Shown here: piece by piece, positions 17,241 to 25,760 of the stretch | How positions within the stretch are numbered: the stretch's first letter is position 1 | How the letters are laid out: every line of letters starts with the position of its first letter | DNA from: Micromonospora siamensis | GTDB lineage: Bacteria > Actinomycetota > Actinomycetes > Mycobacteriales > Micromonosporaceae | Assembly (NCBI RefSeq): GCF_900090305.1 | Contig: NZ_LT607751.1 | Coordinates: forward strand, 4,712,001 to 4,776,000 | DNA: 64,000 nt | Direction: 5' to 3' | Position numbers and translations under genes: made by a program | The notes under the pieces: model-generated | What the model saw: only the letters and a program-made list of their open reading frames with translations | Databases searched by the model: none | What the model was told of the DNA's origin: nothing

Positions 17241-18554
17241 GTGCCCCTGCTGCCCGAGACCGTCCGCGAGGTCGACGCCCGGGTCGCCCGGGCCCAGGCG
17301 GAGGGACGTGCCCCGTCACTGGTGGTCGGCGTGGTCCGCGACGGCGACCTGACCCACCTGGCCGCGGCGGGCGAACACCCACGCCCGGACGCCGACCTGC
17401 AGTACCGGCTCGGATCGATCAGCAAGACCATGACGGCGGTGCTGGTCCTGCAACAGCGCGACGCCGGCCGGCTGGCGCTGGACGACCCCCTGGAGCGACA
17501 CCTGCCCGGCACCGGAGTCGGCGGACTCACCCTGCGGCAACTCCTCGGGCACGCCAGCGGGCTGCAACGGGAACCGGACGGTCCCTGGTGGGAACGCAAC
17601 GCCGGCGGGGACCTGGCCACCCTGCTCGCCGGGCTCAACCCCGGCAAGCTCGCCTTCCCGCCACACCGCTCCTACCACTACTCGAACCTGGCTTACGGGC
17701 TGCTCGGCGGGGTGCTGGAGGCGGTCACCGGCACGCCGTGGTTCGCGCTGCTGCGCGAACGGGTGCTCGAACCGCTGGGCCTGCGCCGCACCACCTACCA
17801 GGCCACCGAGCCGTTCGCCCGCGGCTACGTGGTGCACCCCTGGCACGAGACCGTGCGCGAGGAGCCGCGCACCGACACCGGGGCGATGGCCCCGGCCGGT
17901 CAGCTCTGGTCCACCGCCACCGACCTGGCCCGCTGGGCGGCCTTCCTGGCCGACCCCGATCCGGCCGTGCTGGCGCCGGAGACGCTCACCGAGATGTGCG
18001 TACCGGTGGCGATCAACGACCTGGAGAGCTGGCGCGGCGGGCACGGCCTGGGCGTCGAGCTCTACCGCGAGGGCGACCGGGTGTACGTCGGCCACGGCGG
18101 CTCGATGCCCGGCTACGTCGCCGGCCTCGCCGTGCACCGGCCCAGCCGGACCGCGGCGGTCAGCTTCGCCAACTCGTACGGGATGCGCAACGGCCACCAC
18201 GTCACCGCCCTGGCCCGCGGCGTGCTCACCCACGTGCTGGACGCCGAGCCCACCCCGCCCGCGCCCTGGCGCCCGACGGCCACCGCGCCGGTCGGCGAGG
18301 TCGCCGACCTCACCGGCCGCTGGTGGTGGATGGGCATCGAGTACGAGTTCCGCGCCGACGCCGGCGACCTGCTCGGCGGTCCGGTGGGGCTGGCGACGCT
18401 CCGGTTCAGCCCGGAGGGGCCGGACCGGTGGCGGGGCCGCTCCGGCGGACAGGACGGCGAGATCCTGAGCGTGCTGCGCGACGACGCCGGCCGGCCGGTG
18501 GGGCTGGACATCGGCACCTTCGTCTTCACCCGCTCCCCCGACCAGGAGCCCTGA
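17241..18554 (+). CDS. beta-lactamase/penicillin-binding-like serine hydrolase
   Basis: 437 aa. GTG 17241 is set by GAGGAGG 6 nt upstream. Class C-type active-site motifs are present: SISK (Ser59, Lys62), a YSN triad in HYSNLAYG near 147-149, and GHGG near 283. No signal peptide is visible, so a cytoplasmic location is likely. A C-terminal domain of about 110 residues (LTGRWWWMGIEYEF...) resembles the lipocalin-like extension of some family members. The substrate may be a D-amino-acid peptide, ester or amide; beta-lactam resistance cannot be assumed. Confidence 0.9.
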   Translation: MPLLPETVREVDARVARAQAEGRAPSLVVGVVRDGDLTHLAAAGEHPRPDADLQYRLGSISKTMTAVLVLQQRDAGRLALDDPLERHLPGTGVGGLTLRQLLGHASGLQREPDGPWWERNAGGDLATLLAGLNPGKLAFPPHRSYHYSNLAYGLLGGVLEAVTGTPWFALLRERVLEPLGLRRTTYQATEPFARGYVVHPWHETVREEPRTDTGAMAPAGQLWSTATDLARWAAFLADPDPAVLAPETLTEMCVPVAINDLESWRGGHGLGVELYREGDRVYVGHGGSMPGYVAGLAVHRPSRTAAVSFANSYGMRNGHHVTALARGVLTHVLDAEPTPPAPWRPTATAPVGEVADLTGRWWWMGIEYEFRADAGDLLGGPVGLATLRFSPEGPDRWRGRSGGQDGEILSVLRDDAGRPVGLDIGTFVFTRSPDQEP

Positions 18555-18841
18555 CCCGCCGTCCGCGACACCCGACACCCGGCCTTCCGCTCCGCTCCGC
18601 GCCTGCGTGCAGTGCGCGGAGCGGGCGGTGCACGGCGCGCTGAGCCGGCGGATGTGAGTGGTGGGGCGCCTACAGACTTGAGAGCACCGACGACTCAGAG
18701 GCGTGAGTCATCCACGCCCTCAAGTCTGTAGCGTCGGAGTCGGAACACCGGGCCGGGCCGCCAGCGATCCGGCGGGCGGGCGGGGCGGCGATCCGGCGGA
18801 CGGGCGGCGATCCGGCGGGCGGTCCCGTCGCCGGCACGCCG
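18555..18841. other. intergenic region with a nested palindrome
   Basis: 287 bp between convergent genes. It contains the 18670-18731 inverted repeat and several short GGCGATCCGGCGG(A/G)CGG direct repeats at about 18764-18822. No gene seen. Confidence 0.5.
18670..18731. repeat. REP-like nested inverted repeat, CTACAGACTTGAG type
   Basis: Outer arms CTACAGACTTGAG and CTCAAGTCTGTAG are perfect over 13 bp (16 bp with one mismatch). Inside them GACTCA (18692) and TGAGTC (18704) form a second palindrome. Located between the convergent serine hydrolase and DUF3097 genes; a terminator role is possible. Confidence 0.65.
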
Positions 18842-19654
18842 TCAGGCCGGCTCGGTCACGAAGTCGATCAGGCGTTCCATGGCGTTGATCAGCGGCGTCT
18901 CCACGTCGGCGAAACTGTCCACCCGGGACAGGATGTGCCGCCACATGTCGGCCGGCTCGGCCACCCCGAGCGCGGCGCAGACGCCCTCCTTCCACGGCCG
19001 GCCCGGCGGCACCACCGGCCAGGCCGCGATGCCCAGCGCCTTCGGCTTCACCGCCTGCCAGACGTCGACGTACGGGTGGCCGGTGACCAGCACGTGCGGC
19101 GAGGTCACCTTCGCCACGATCCGGCTCTCCTTGGAGCCCGGCACCAGGTGGTCGACCAGCACGCCGAGCCGTCGACCCGGGCCGGGGGCGAAGGTCCGAA
19201 CCTCCGCGTCGAGGGCGTCGATGCCGTCCAGCGGCTCCACGACCACGCCCTCGATCCGCAGGTCGTCACCCCAGATCCGCTCCACCAGCGCGGCGTCGTG
19301 CACCCCTTCGACCCAGATCCGGCTGGCCTTGGCGACCTGCGCCCGGACGTTCGCCACGGCGACCGAGCCGGAGGCGGTCCGCCGGCGGGCCGCCGGGACG
19401 GGCGCGCGGGCCGGCCGGCGCAGCGTCACCGGCTCGCCGTCGAGCAGGAACGCGGCCGGCAACAGGGGAAAGTTGCGCCGGCGGCCGTGCCGGTCCTCCA
19501 GCACCACGGCACCGGACTCGAAGCCGACGACGGCGCCGCAGAATCCCGAGTCGGCGTCCTCGACGACCAGGTCCGGTTCGGCGTCCACCTCGGGGATCGC
19601 CTTGCGCCGTCGCCAGTTCCCCGCCAGCACGTCCTCGCCATATCGCCCGGCCAT
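18842..19654 (-). CDS. DUF3097 family protein
   Basis: 270 aa, soluble. It matches the actinobacterial DUF3097 family by sequence character: RYGEDVLAGNWRRRKAIPEV start, RIWVEGVHDAALVERIWGDDLR, GVLVDHLVPGSKESRI, VTGHPYVDVWQAVKPKALGI and a C-terminal FADVETPLINAMERLIDF. A TOPRIM-like arrangement (VEGVHDA, DHLVPGSKE) suggests nucleic-acid chemistry, which is an inference. ATG 19654 has TAGCGT 6 nt upstream and no Shine-Dalgarno, so the mRNA is probably leaderless. Confidence 0.9.
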   Translation of the reverse strand: MAGRYGEDVLAGNWRRRKAIPEVDAEPDLVVEDADSGFCGAVVGFESGAVVLEDRHGRRRNFPLLPAAFLLDGEPVTLRRPARAPVPAARRRTASGSVAVANVRAQVAKASRIWVEGVHDAALVERIWGDDLRIEGVVVEPLDGIDALDAEVRTFAPGPGRRLGVLVDHLVPGSKESRIVAKVTSPHVLVTGHPYVDVWQAVKPKALGIAAWPVVPPGRPWKEGVCAALGVAEPADMWRHILSRVDSFADVETPLINAMERLIDFVTEPA

Positions 19655-19846
19655 TCGATCACGCTAACCCGCCGGCCCGTCCGGCACCTCCCGACGCGCC
19701 GCCCGCCGACGTCCGCTCACCGCCCAGCGGACCCATGAGTGGGTTGGAGCGGCGGGAAAGTGGGCGAAAGGGGCAGTTGGGGGCAGGCCTCGCCGGGGGT
19801 GCGGCAGTCGAGACAGGGACGGCGGTCAGCACGTACCCTTTTCGGC

Positions 19847-20641
19847 ATGTCCCTCCCCACAGCGGGCGCGGCCACCCTGACGCCGCGCCGGTCGAGCCGG
19901 TTCGTCGCCTGGGCGCGCGCGTGGCGCGCCGGGCTGGTGCCCTTCGACGAGGTGCCCGACTCCATCGCCGGCGACGAGGAGCACATGGTCGCCGACGCAC
20001 CCGGCACCTGGACCGACGTGTCGCTGCGGGAGGCGCTGCCGCTGCTCGCGAAGCTCTCCCCCGACGAGATCCGCCTGGTGCTGCCCGCGCCGGGCGACCC
20101 GCGTGGCCTGCCCGGCCCCGGTGACTTCGCCGGGGCCGCGCTGCTCGCCGGGGAGGCCGTGGTGGCCGGCGGGATCGGCGTCATCCCCGAGGTCCGCAGC
20201 CACACCTCCGGCTCGGGCATGACCTGGGAGACGGTGCTCTGGCGGTGCTACCCGCTGCCGGCCGACGCGCCGAAGGCGTCGCTGAGCGCCCCGGGCGCCG
20301 CCGAGGCCGAGGCCGAACTGGCCGCCGCGCTGGCCGAGAGCACCGCCGCGCTGACCCGGCTCGACGTGGCGCAGTGGCGGCCCGAGCTGGCCGGCGCGCT
20401 GGCCGCGCTGCGCCGCCCCGACGGCACCACCGACCTGCCGCCCGGCTTCGACCCGCGCGCCCGCCGGCTCTTCGCCCGCGCCGCCGTGCTGGACCGGGTC
20501 CTCGCCCTCGCCGGGCACAGCGCGCCCGGTGGCGCCATCAACAACTACGAGGCGCAGCAGCGCGACGCCGCGCTGCGACCGCTCACCACCGCCTGCCGGC
20601 AGGCGCTCGTCGCCGCCTGCAACGCCCCGCTGCGCCCCTGA
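19847..20641 (+). CDS. conserved actinobacterial protein of unknown function
   Basis: 264 aa, soluble, Ala-rich. It begins MSLPTAGAATLTPRRSS and has a conserved-looking central part (VPDSIAGDEEHMV, LSPDEIRLVLPAPGDPRGLPG, GSGMTWETVLWRCYPLPADAP) and an all-helical C-terminus. No enzymatic motif is visible. The start is supported by TACCCT 7 nt upstream of the ATG (leaderless). It is divergent from DUF3097 by 192 bp; that pairing may be conserved, which I cannot test here. Confidence 0.8.
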   Translation: MSLPTAGAATLTPRRSSRFVAWARAWRAGLVPFDEVPDSIAGDEEHMVADAPGTWTDVSLREALPLLAKLSPDEIRLVLPAPGDPRGLPGPGDFAGAALLAGEAVVAGGIGVIPEVRSHTSGSGMTWETVLWRCYPLPADAPKASLSAPGAAEAEAELAAALAESTAALTRLDVAQWRPELAGALAALRRPDGTTDLPPGFDPRARRLFARAAVLDRVLALAGHSAPGGAINNYEAQQRDAALRPLTTACRQALVAACNAPLRP

Positions 20642-20659
20642 ACGGCGGCCCGTCGGGCC

Positions 20660-21439
20660 TCAGATCTCGTCGATCAGGTCGGCCACCGAGTTGACGATCC
20701 GTGAGGGCCGGTACGGGTAGCGCTCCGCCTCGGAGCGGGAGCTGATCCCGGTCAGCACCAGGATCGTCTCCAACCCGGCCTCCAGCCCGCACAGGATGTC
20801 GGTGTCCATCCGGTCGCCGATCATCGCCGTGCTCTCCGAGTGCGCCTCGATGGTGTTCAACGCCGAGCGCATCATCATCGGGTTCGGCTTGCCGACGAAG
20901 TACGGCTCCACCCCGGTCGCCTTGGAGATCATCGCCGCCACCGAGCCGGCGGCCGGCAACGCGCCCTCCACCGACGGGCCGGTCACGTCCGGATTGGTGC
21001 AGATGAACCGGGCCCCGTCGTTGATCAGCCGGACCGCCTTGGTGATCGCCTCGAAGCTGTAGGTGCGGGTCTCCCCCAGCACCACGTAGTCCGGGGCGAA
21101 GTCGGTCAGCACGTAGCCCACCGCGTGCAGCGCCGTGGTGAGCCCGGCCTCGCCGATCACGTACGCGGTGCCGCCCGGCCGCTGGTCGGCCAGGAACTGC
21201 CCGGTGGCCAGGGCCGACGACCAGATCGCCTCCTCCGGCACGTCCAGGCCCATCCGCACCAGCCGGGCCTGAAGGTCCCGCGGGGTGTAGATGGAGTTGT
21301 TGGTCAGCACCAGGAACGGCTTGCCGGAGGCGCGGAGCTTCTTGACGAACTCCGGGGCGCCCGGCACCGGCTGACCCTCGTGCACCAGCACGCCGTCCAT
21401 GTCGGTGAGCCAGCTCTGCACCGGCTTGCGGTCATGCAT
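20660..21439 (-). CDS. HAD family NagD-like phosphatase
   Basis: 259 aa. HAD subfamily IIA features: motif I is LTDMDGVLVHEG (Asp nucleophile near residue 13), motif II is LTNNSIYTP, the cap module includes YVIGEAGLTTALHAVGY, and motif III/IV is MIGDRMDTDILCGLEAGLETILVLTG. Related NagD proteins dephosphorylate nucleotides or sugar phosphates; the substrate is unknown. It lies 36 bp after hemH on the same strand, probably at the end of the fabG-inhA-hemH operon. Confidence 0.92.
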   Translation of the reverse strand: MHDRKPVQSWLTDMDGVLVHEGQPVPGAPEFVKKLRASGKPFLVLTNNSIYTPRDLQARLVRMGLDVPEEAIWSSALATGQFLADQRPGGTAYVIGEAGLTTALHAVGYVLTDFAPDYVVLGETRTYSFEAITKAVRLINDGARFICTNPDVTGPSVEGALPAAGSVAAMISKATGVEPYFVGKPNPMMMRSALNTIEAHSESTAMIGDRMDTDILCGLEAGLETILVLTGISSRSEAERYPYRPSRIVNSVADLIDEI

Positions 21440-21475
21440 CTGTCGTCCCCAGGGGTGTCGGAGGTCGGTTCCGGC

Positions 21476-22507
21476 TCACGGCCGGCGGGCGGCCGGCACG
21501 CAGCACGGCGTGGGGCAGGTGTCCCACATCGGCAACTCGCCGAGGCGGCGGCGCAGCCGCTCCCCGTCCGGGGTGGTGCGCTCGGCCACCAGCTCGCGGA
21601 CCATCGCCACGAACCGCGGGTCGGTGCCCGGGGTGCCGGCCCGGACGAAGTCCAGCCCGAGCTGCTTGGCGGTCTCCAGGGCCTCGGTGTCCAGGTCCCA
21701 CACCACCTCCAGGTGGTCCGAGACGAACCCGATCGGGCTGACCACCACGCTGGTGACGCCCTGCTCGACGAGCGCGGTCAGGTGGTCGTTGATGTCCGGC
21801 TCCAGCCACGGCACCTGCGGCGGGCCGGAGCGGCTCTGCCAGACCAGGTCGTACGGCAGGTCGGGCGCGGCGGCGGCGTGCACCAGGCGGGCCGTCTCCG
21901 CCATCTGGGCGGTGTACCGGCCGCCGGTCGGGCCGGCGGTGGCCGCCGCCGAGCTGGGGATGGAGTGGGCGGTGAAGACCAGCCGGGTGCTGTCCCGCTT
22001 CGCCGGGTCGAGCTGGGCCAGGGCGGCGCGTACCGCGTCGGCGTGCGGCTCGACGAAGCCCGGGTGGTCCCAGAACTGGCGCAGCTTCTCGATCACCGGG
22101 GCGTCCGGGCCGACCGCCGCACGGGCCGCCGCGATGTCCTCCTGGTACTGCCGGCAGGACGAGTACCCGCCGTACGCGCTGGTCACGAAGGCCAGCGCCC
22201 GCTCGACCCCGTCGTCGCGCATCTGCGCCACGGTGTCGGCGAGCATCGGGTCCCAGTTCCGGTTGCCCCAGTAGACCGGCAGGTCGATGCCGTTCGCCGC
22301 GAAGTCGTCGCGGATCGCGGCGAGCAGGTCACGGCACTGCTGGTTGATCGGGGAGACCCCGCCGAAGTGCAGGTAGTGCTCGGCGACCTCGGCGAGCCGC
22401 TCCGGGGGCACCCCCCGGCCCCGGGTCACGTTCTGCAGGAAGGGAAGCACGTCCTCGGGCCGCTCCGGGCCACCGAAGGAGACCAGCACCAACGCGTCGT
22501 ACGCCAT
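21476..22507 (-). CDS. hemH: coproporphyrin ferrochelatase
   Basis: 343 aa from ATG 22507 (MAYDALVLVSFGGPE); ATG 22516 is also possible. It inserts Fe2+ into the porphyrin, in actinobacteria coproporphyrin III of the coproporphyrin-dependent haem route. Motifs: FGGVSPINQQ, YWGNRNWDP, FVTSAYGGYSSCRQYQ, VFTAHSIPSS with the catalytic His, SRSGPPQVPWLEPD, and VVSPIGFVSDHLEVVWDLD with the catalytic Glu. The Cys in SSCRQ and the C-terminal CPTPCC fit the [2Fe-2S] cluster ligands of actinobacterial enzymes. It follows inhA, as in mycobacteria. Confidence 0.95.
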   Translation of the reverse strand: MAYDALVLVSFGGPERPEDVLPFLQNVTRGRGVPPERLAEVAEHYLHFGGVSPINQQCRDLLAAIRDDFAANGIDLPVYWGNRNWDPMLADTVAQMRDDGVERALAFVTSAYGGYSSCRQYQEDIAAARAAVGPDAPVIEKLRQFWDHPGFVEPHADAVRAALAQLDPAKRDSTRLVFTAHSIPSSAAATAGPTGGRYTAQMAETARLVHAAAAPDLPYDLVWQSRSGPPQVPWLEPDINDHLTALVEQGVTSVVVSPIGFVSDHLEVVWDLDTEALETAKQLGLDFVRAGTPGTDPRFVAMVRELVAERTTPDGERLRRRLGELPMWDTCPTPCCVPAARRP

Positions 22508-22557
22508 GGTCCCCATTCTTCCCCGCCCGCCGTGACGCCCCCTGGTCGGGGCGGTTA

Positions 22558-22591
22558 CGAACGGGCCGGGGTGCCCACCCCGGCCCGTTCG
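22558..22591 (-). terminator. hairpin downstream of inhA/fabI
   Basis: Long stem CGAACGGGCCGGGGTG paired with CACCCCGGCCCGTTCG and a 2-nt loop, between the end of the enoyl reductase gene and the start of hemH on the same strand. It may terminate or attenuate read-through into hemH. Confidence 0.7.
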
Positions 22592-22601
22592 CGCGCGTCG
22601 G

Positions 22602-23369
22602 TCAGGCGCCGATGGCGTGGTAGCCGCCGTCGACGTGGACGATCTCGCCGGTGGTGGCCGGGAACCAGTCCGACAGCAGCGCCAGGCAGGCGCGAGCGGC
22701 GGGCTCCTGGTCGGTGAGGCTCCAGCCCAGCGGGGCCCGCTGCGTCCAGGCGTCCTCGAACTGGTCGAAGCCGGGGATGGACTTGGCGGCGATGGTGCGC
22801 AGCGGCCCGGCGGCCACCAGGTTGCTGCGGATGCCCTGCTTGCCCAGGTGCAGGGCGAGATAGCGGGAGGCGGACTCCAGTCCGGCCTTGGCCACGCCCA
22901 TCCAGTCGTACACCGGCCAGGCCTTCGTGGCGTCGAAGGTGAGGCCGACCACGGCGCCGCCGGCGGACATCAGCGGCAGCGCCGCCATCGCCAGGGACTT
23001 GTACGAGTACGTGGAGACCTGCAGCGCGGTGGCCACGTCCTCCCACGGCGCGTCGAGGAAACCGCCGCCGAGGCAGCTCTGCGGGGCGAAGCCGATCGAG
23101 TGGACCACGCCGTCGAGGCCGTCGACGTGCTCGCGAACCTTGTCGGCGAGGCCGGCGAGGTGCTCGGGACTGGTCACGTCCAGCTCGATCACCGGGGCCG
23201 GCTCGGGCAGCCGCTTGGCGATCCGCTCGACCAGGGAGAGCCGGCCGTAGCCGGTGAGCACGACCTGGGCGCCGTTCTCCTGGGCGAGCTTCGCCACCGA
23301 GAAGGCGATCGAGGCGTCGGTGATGACGCCGGTGACCAGCAGCCGCTTACCGGCGAGCAGTCCGGACAT
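22602..23369 (-). CDS. inhA: enoyl-ACP reductase (FabI/InhA type)
   Basis: 255 aa. ATG 23369 has GGAGG 10 nt upstream. NADH-dependent reduction of trans-2-enoyl-ACP in fatty-acid elongation. Short-chain dehydrogenase fold with the FabI-type glycine motif GKRLLVTGVITDASIAFSVA, HSIGFAP, the catalytic Tyr/Lys pair in WPVYDWMGVAKAGLES, and the C-terminal GEIVHVDGGYHAIGA. The Tyr-x6-Lys spacing (YDWMGVAK) is typical of InhA/FabI rather than of FabG-type SDRs. It follows fabG by 23 nt, the same order as mycobacterial fabG1-inhA. Confidence 0.95.
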   Translation of the reverse strand: MSGLLAGKRLLVTGVITDASIAFSVAKLAQENGAQVVLTGYGRLSLVERIAKRLPEPAPVIELDVTSPEHLAGLADKVREHVDGLDGVVHSIGFAPQSCLGGGFLDAPWEDVATALQVSTYSYKSLAMAALPLMSAGGAVVGLTFDATKAWPVYDWMGVAKAGLESASRYLALHLGKQGIRSNLVAAGPLRTIAAKSIPGFDQFEDAWTQRAPLGWSLTDQEPAARACLALLSDWFPATTGEIVHVDGGYHAIGA

Positions 23370-23392
23370 ATCGTCGTTTCCTCCGTACTTTC

Positions 23393-24139
<747 letters not shown>

Positions 24140-24142
24140 CTA

Positions 24143-24164
24143 GGCGTTACCGACAGGTAAGCGC
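24143..24164 (-). promoter_or_regulatory. inverted repeat in the fabG-inhA promoter
   Basis: GCGTTACC-GACA-GGTAA(G)CGC forms an imperfect palindrome just upstream of a TAGGCT -10 box (24137-24142 on the minus strand) in front of fabG. Such a position fits a repressor or activator operator. The cognate protein is not identified. Confidence 0.45.
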
Positions 24165-24312
24165 TAACGGCGGCGACGTCACCCCTGGTCAGGCCCCTGG
24201 CTCGTGGCCCGCTCGGGTGACCGGGGCGGGCGCTGTCGGCAGGGGCGGAATCCGTTGCGGCGAAGGCGTTGTGGGCCCCGCGCCCGGCCGCGCCCGCACC
24301 GCGCCGCCGGTG

Positions 24313-24438
24313 TACGATGATCCCCGTTCGCGGACCGGTTCCCGGCCCGCCGCCGAGCCCCGCCGACTCCAGGAGGTGATCGCTGTGCGAGATAGCGATC
24401 CTCCCAGTCGTGGCCGGGCCGCCCGTCAGCCCCGCTGA
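24313..24438 (+). promoter_or_regulatory. candidate leader with Shine-Dalgarno in a hairpin and 17-codon ORF
   Basis: A TACGAT -10 box at 24313 precedes AGGAGGTGATCGCT and GTG at 24385. GGAGG (24372-24376) and ATCGCT (24379-24384) pair with AGCGAT and CCTCC (24394-24404), leaving the GTG in the loop. The ORF 24385-24438 encodes VRDSDPPSRGRAARQPR. This geometry would hide the ribosome binding site when folded. It precedes the 28-aa membrane peptide ORF, but no link between them is proven. Confidence 0.45.
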
Positions 24439-24634
24439 GCCACGACTCAGTCAGGTGAGCTGACCCAGATCCCGCTCCCCGCACCGCCCGCTCCTCGGCC
24501 ACCGGCCGGGGCAGGTGGCACGTGCCGTCCCGCGGCGGAGCACCCCGGTCACGACTTCGTGTGCGCGCGTCCTGATCCACCCCTGCGGTCCGGTGGTCCA
24601 CGCCCGGCCGCCCAGTCGCCACCCGGAGCCATCC
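24439..24634. other. noncoding stretch between the 17-codon ORF and the small membrane protein
   Basis: 196 bp with short inverted repeats (GGCAGGTGGCACGTGCC region near 24502). No gene or clear terminator is recognised. With the flanking parts, the 24098-24809 region has only the two tiny ORFs. Confidence 0.4.
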
Positions 24635-24721
24635 ATGAGCCGTTACGTCGCCCCGCTGGGCTTCACCCTCGCCGCCGTCTGGGTGGCCGTCCTGTTCGTC
24701 CTCACCGGCGCCGGCCACTGA
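24635..24721 (+). CDS. 28-residue single-helix membrane peptide
   Basis: MSRYVAPLGFTLAAVWVAVL then FVLTGAGH: a Ser/Arg start, one hydrophobic helix of about 20 residues and a short polar end. GGAG lies 8-9 nt before the ATG. The hydrophobic profile and clean stop suggest a real small membrane protein rather than chance, but no homologue can be named. It is convergent with the VWA operon and downstream of the hairpin-bearing leader. Confidence 0.5.
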   Translation: MSRYVAPLGFTLAAVWVAVLFVLTGAGH

Positions 24722-24809
24722 CCCCGCCGGGCGCCCTTCGGCGGCCCGGAGGTCGCGCCGCCGCCCGGCGGCCCGGACGCGCCACCGCGCCCGGGCCGGA
24801 CCGCCGGCG

Positions 24810-25760
24810 TCACAGCAGGCGGGACGTCCAGAGCAGGCTCATCGCGCCGGCGCAGAGCGCCAGCAGCAGGGCGATGCCGGCGTACCACTGGGTGACCTCG
24901 CGAGGTTCGGTGCGGAACCCGATCGAGCTGCCCATGTCCTGGTAGACCTGCTTCAGCTCGCTCACCGAGGCCGCCTCGTAGAAGTACCCCTCGGTGCTCT
25001 CGGCCAACTCCGCCAGGGCCATCCGGTCCACCGGCACCCGCTGCAACTGCCCGCCGATGTCGACCTGGCCCGAGTCGGTGCCGAAGGCGATCGTGGAAAC
25101 CGGCACGTTGGCCGCCTGCGCCGCCGCGGCCGCCTCCTCCACGGAGCGGCCGGACGTGCGGTAGCCGTCGGAGAGCAGCACGATCCGGGCCGGTGGGATG
25201 CCGGCGGCGCCGTCGGCGGGCACCGACCGGATCGCCTCCAGGCAGGTGAAGACCGCCTCACCGGTGGCCGTCGACTCGGCCAGCACCAGCCCGTCGATGG
25301 CGCTGGTCACCGCGCCGCGGTCCTTGGTCGGCGAGACCAGCACGTTGGCCGACTTGGCGAACGAGACCAGCCCCAGGTTGTAGCTGGCCGGCAGCTCCCC
25401 GACGAACTGCTTGGCCGCCTCCTGCGCCGCCTCCAGCCGGTTCGGCGTCACGTCGTCGGCCTGCATGGACAGCGACACGTCGATGGCGAGCATGACCGTG
25501 GCCCGCTCCAACGGCTCCCGGGTGTCCATCGCCGGCCGGGCCAGCGCCGTGGCGAGGATCAGCAGGCAGAGCAGGAACGCGGTGGCCGGGGCGTGCCGCC
25601 GCCAGCCCAACCCCTTCGGGGCCAGGGTGCGCAGCAGGTCCACGTTGGTGAACCGCATCGCGTACGCCTTGCGCCGCCGCTGCCGCCAGACGTACGCGGC
25701 GGCCAGGGCGAGCACCGGCAGCACCGCCAGCAGCCACCACGGTTGCAGAAAACGGATCAT
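24810..25760 (-). CDS. VWA-domain membrane protein (BatA-like)
   Basis: 316 aa. Helices near residues 5-25 and 58-78, a von Willebrand A domain with the MIDAS motif DVSLS (about 94-98), and a C-terminal helix (WYAGIALLLALCAGAMSLLW). It is the last gene of a MoxR-DUF58-VWA operon, with an ATGA overlap to the DUF58 stop. MoxR ATPases with VWA partners act as chaperones for protein maturation or envelope stress; the client is not known here. Confidence 0.92.
   Translation of the reverse strand: MIRFLQPWWLLAVLPVLALAAAYVWRQRRRKAYAMRFTNVDLLRTLAPKGLGWRRHAPATAFLLCLLILATALARPAMDTREPLERATVMLAIDVSLSMQADDVTPNRLEAAQEAAKQFVGELPASYNLGLVSFAKSANVLVSPTKDRGAVTSAIDGLVLAESTATGEAVFTCLEAIRSVPADGAAGIPPARIVLLSDGYRTSGRSVEEAAAAAQAANVPVSTIAFGTDSGQVDIGGQLQRVPVDRMALAELAESTEGYFYEAASVSELKQVYQDMGSSIGFRTEPREVTQWYAGIALLLALCAGAMSLLWTSRLL

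Noticed and set aside
17241..18554. True beta-lactamase resistance gene
   Set aside because: The SISK, YSN and HGG motifs fit the broad serine-hydrolase family; no signal peptide is visible, so resistance is not claimed.
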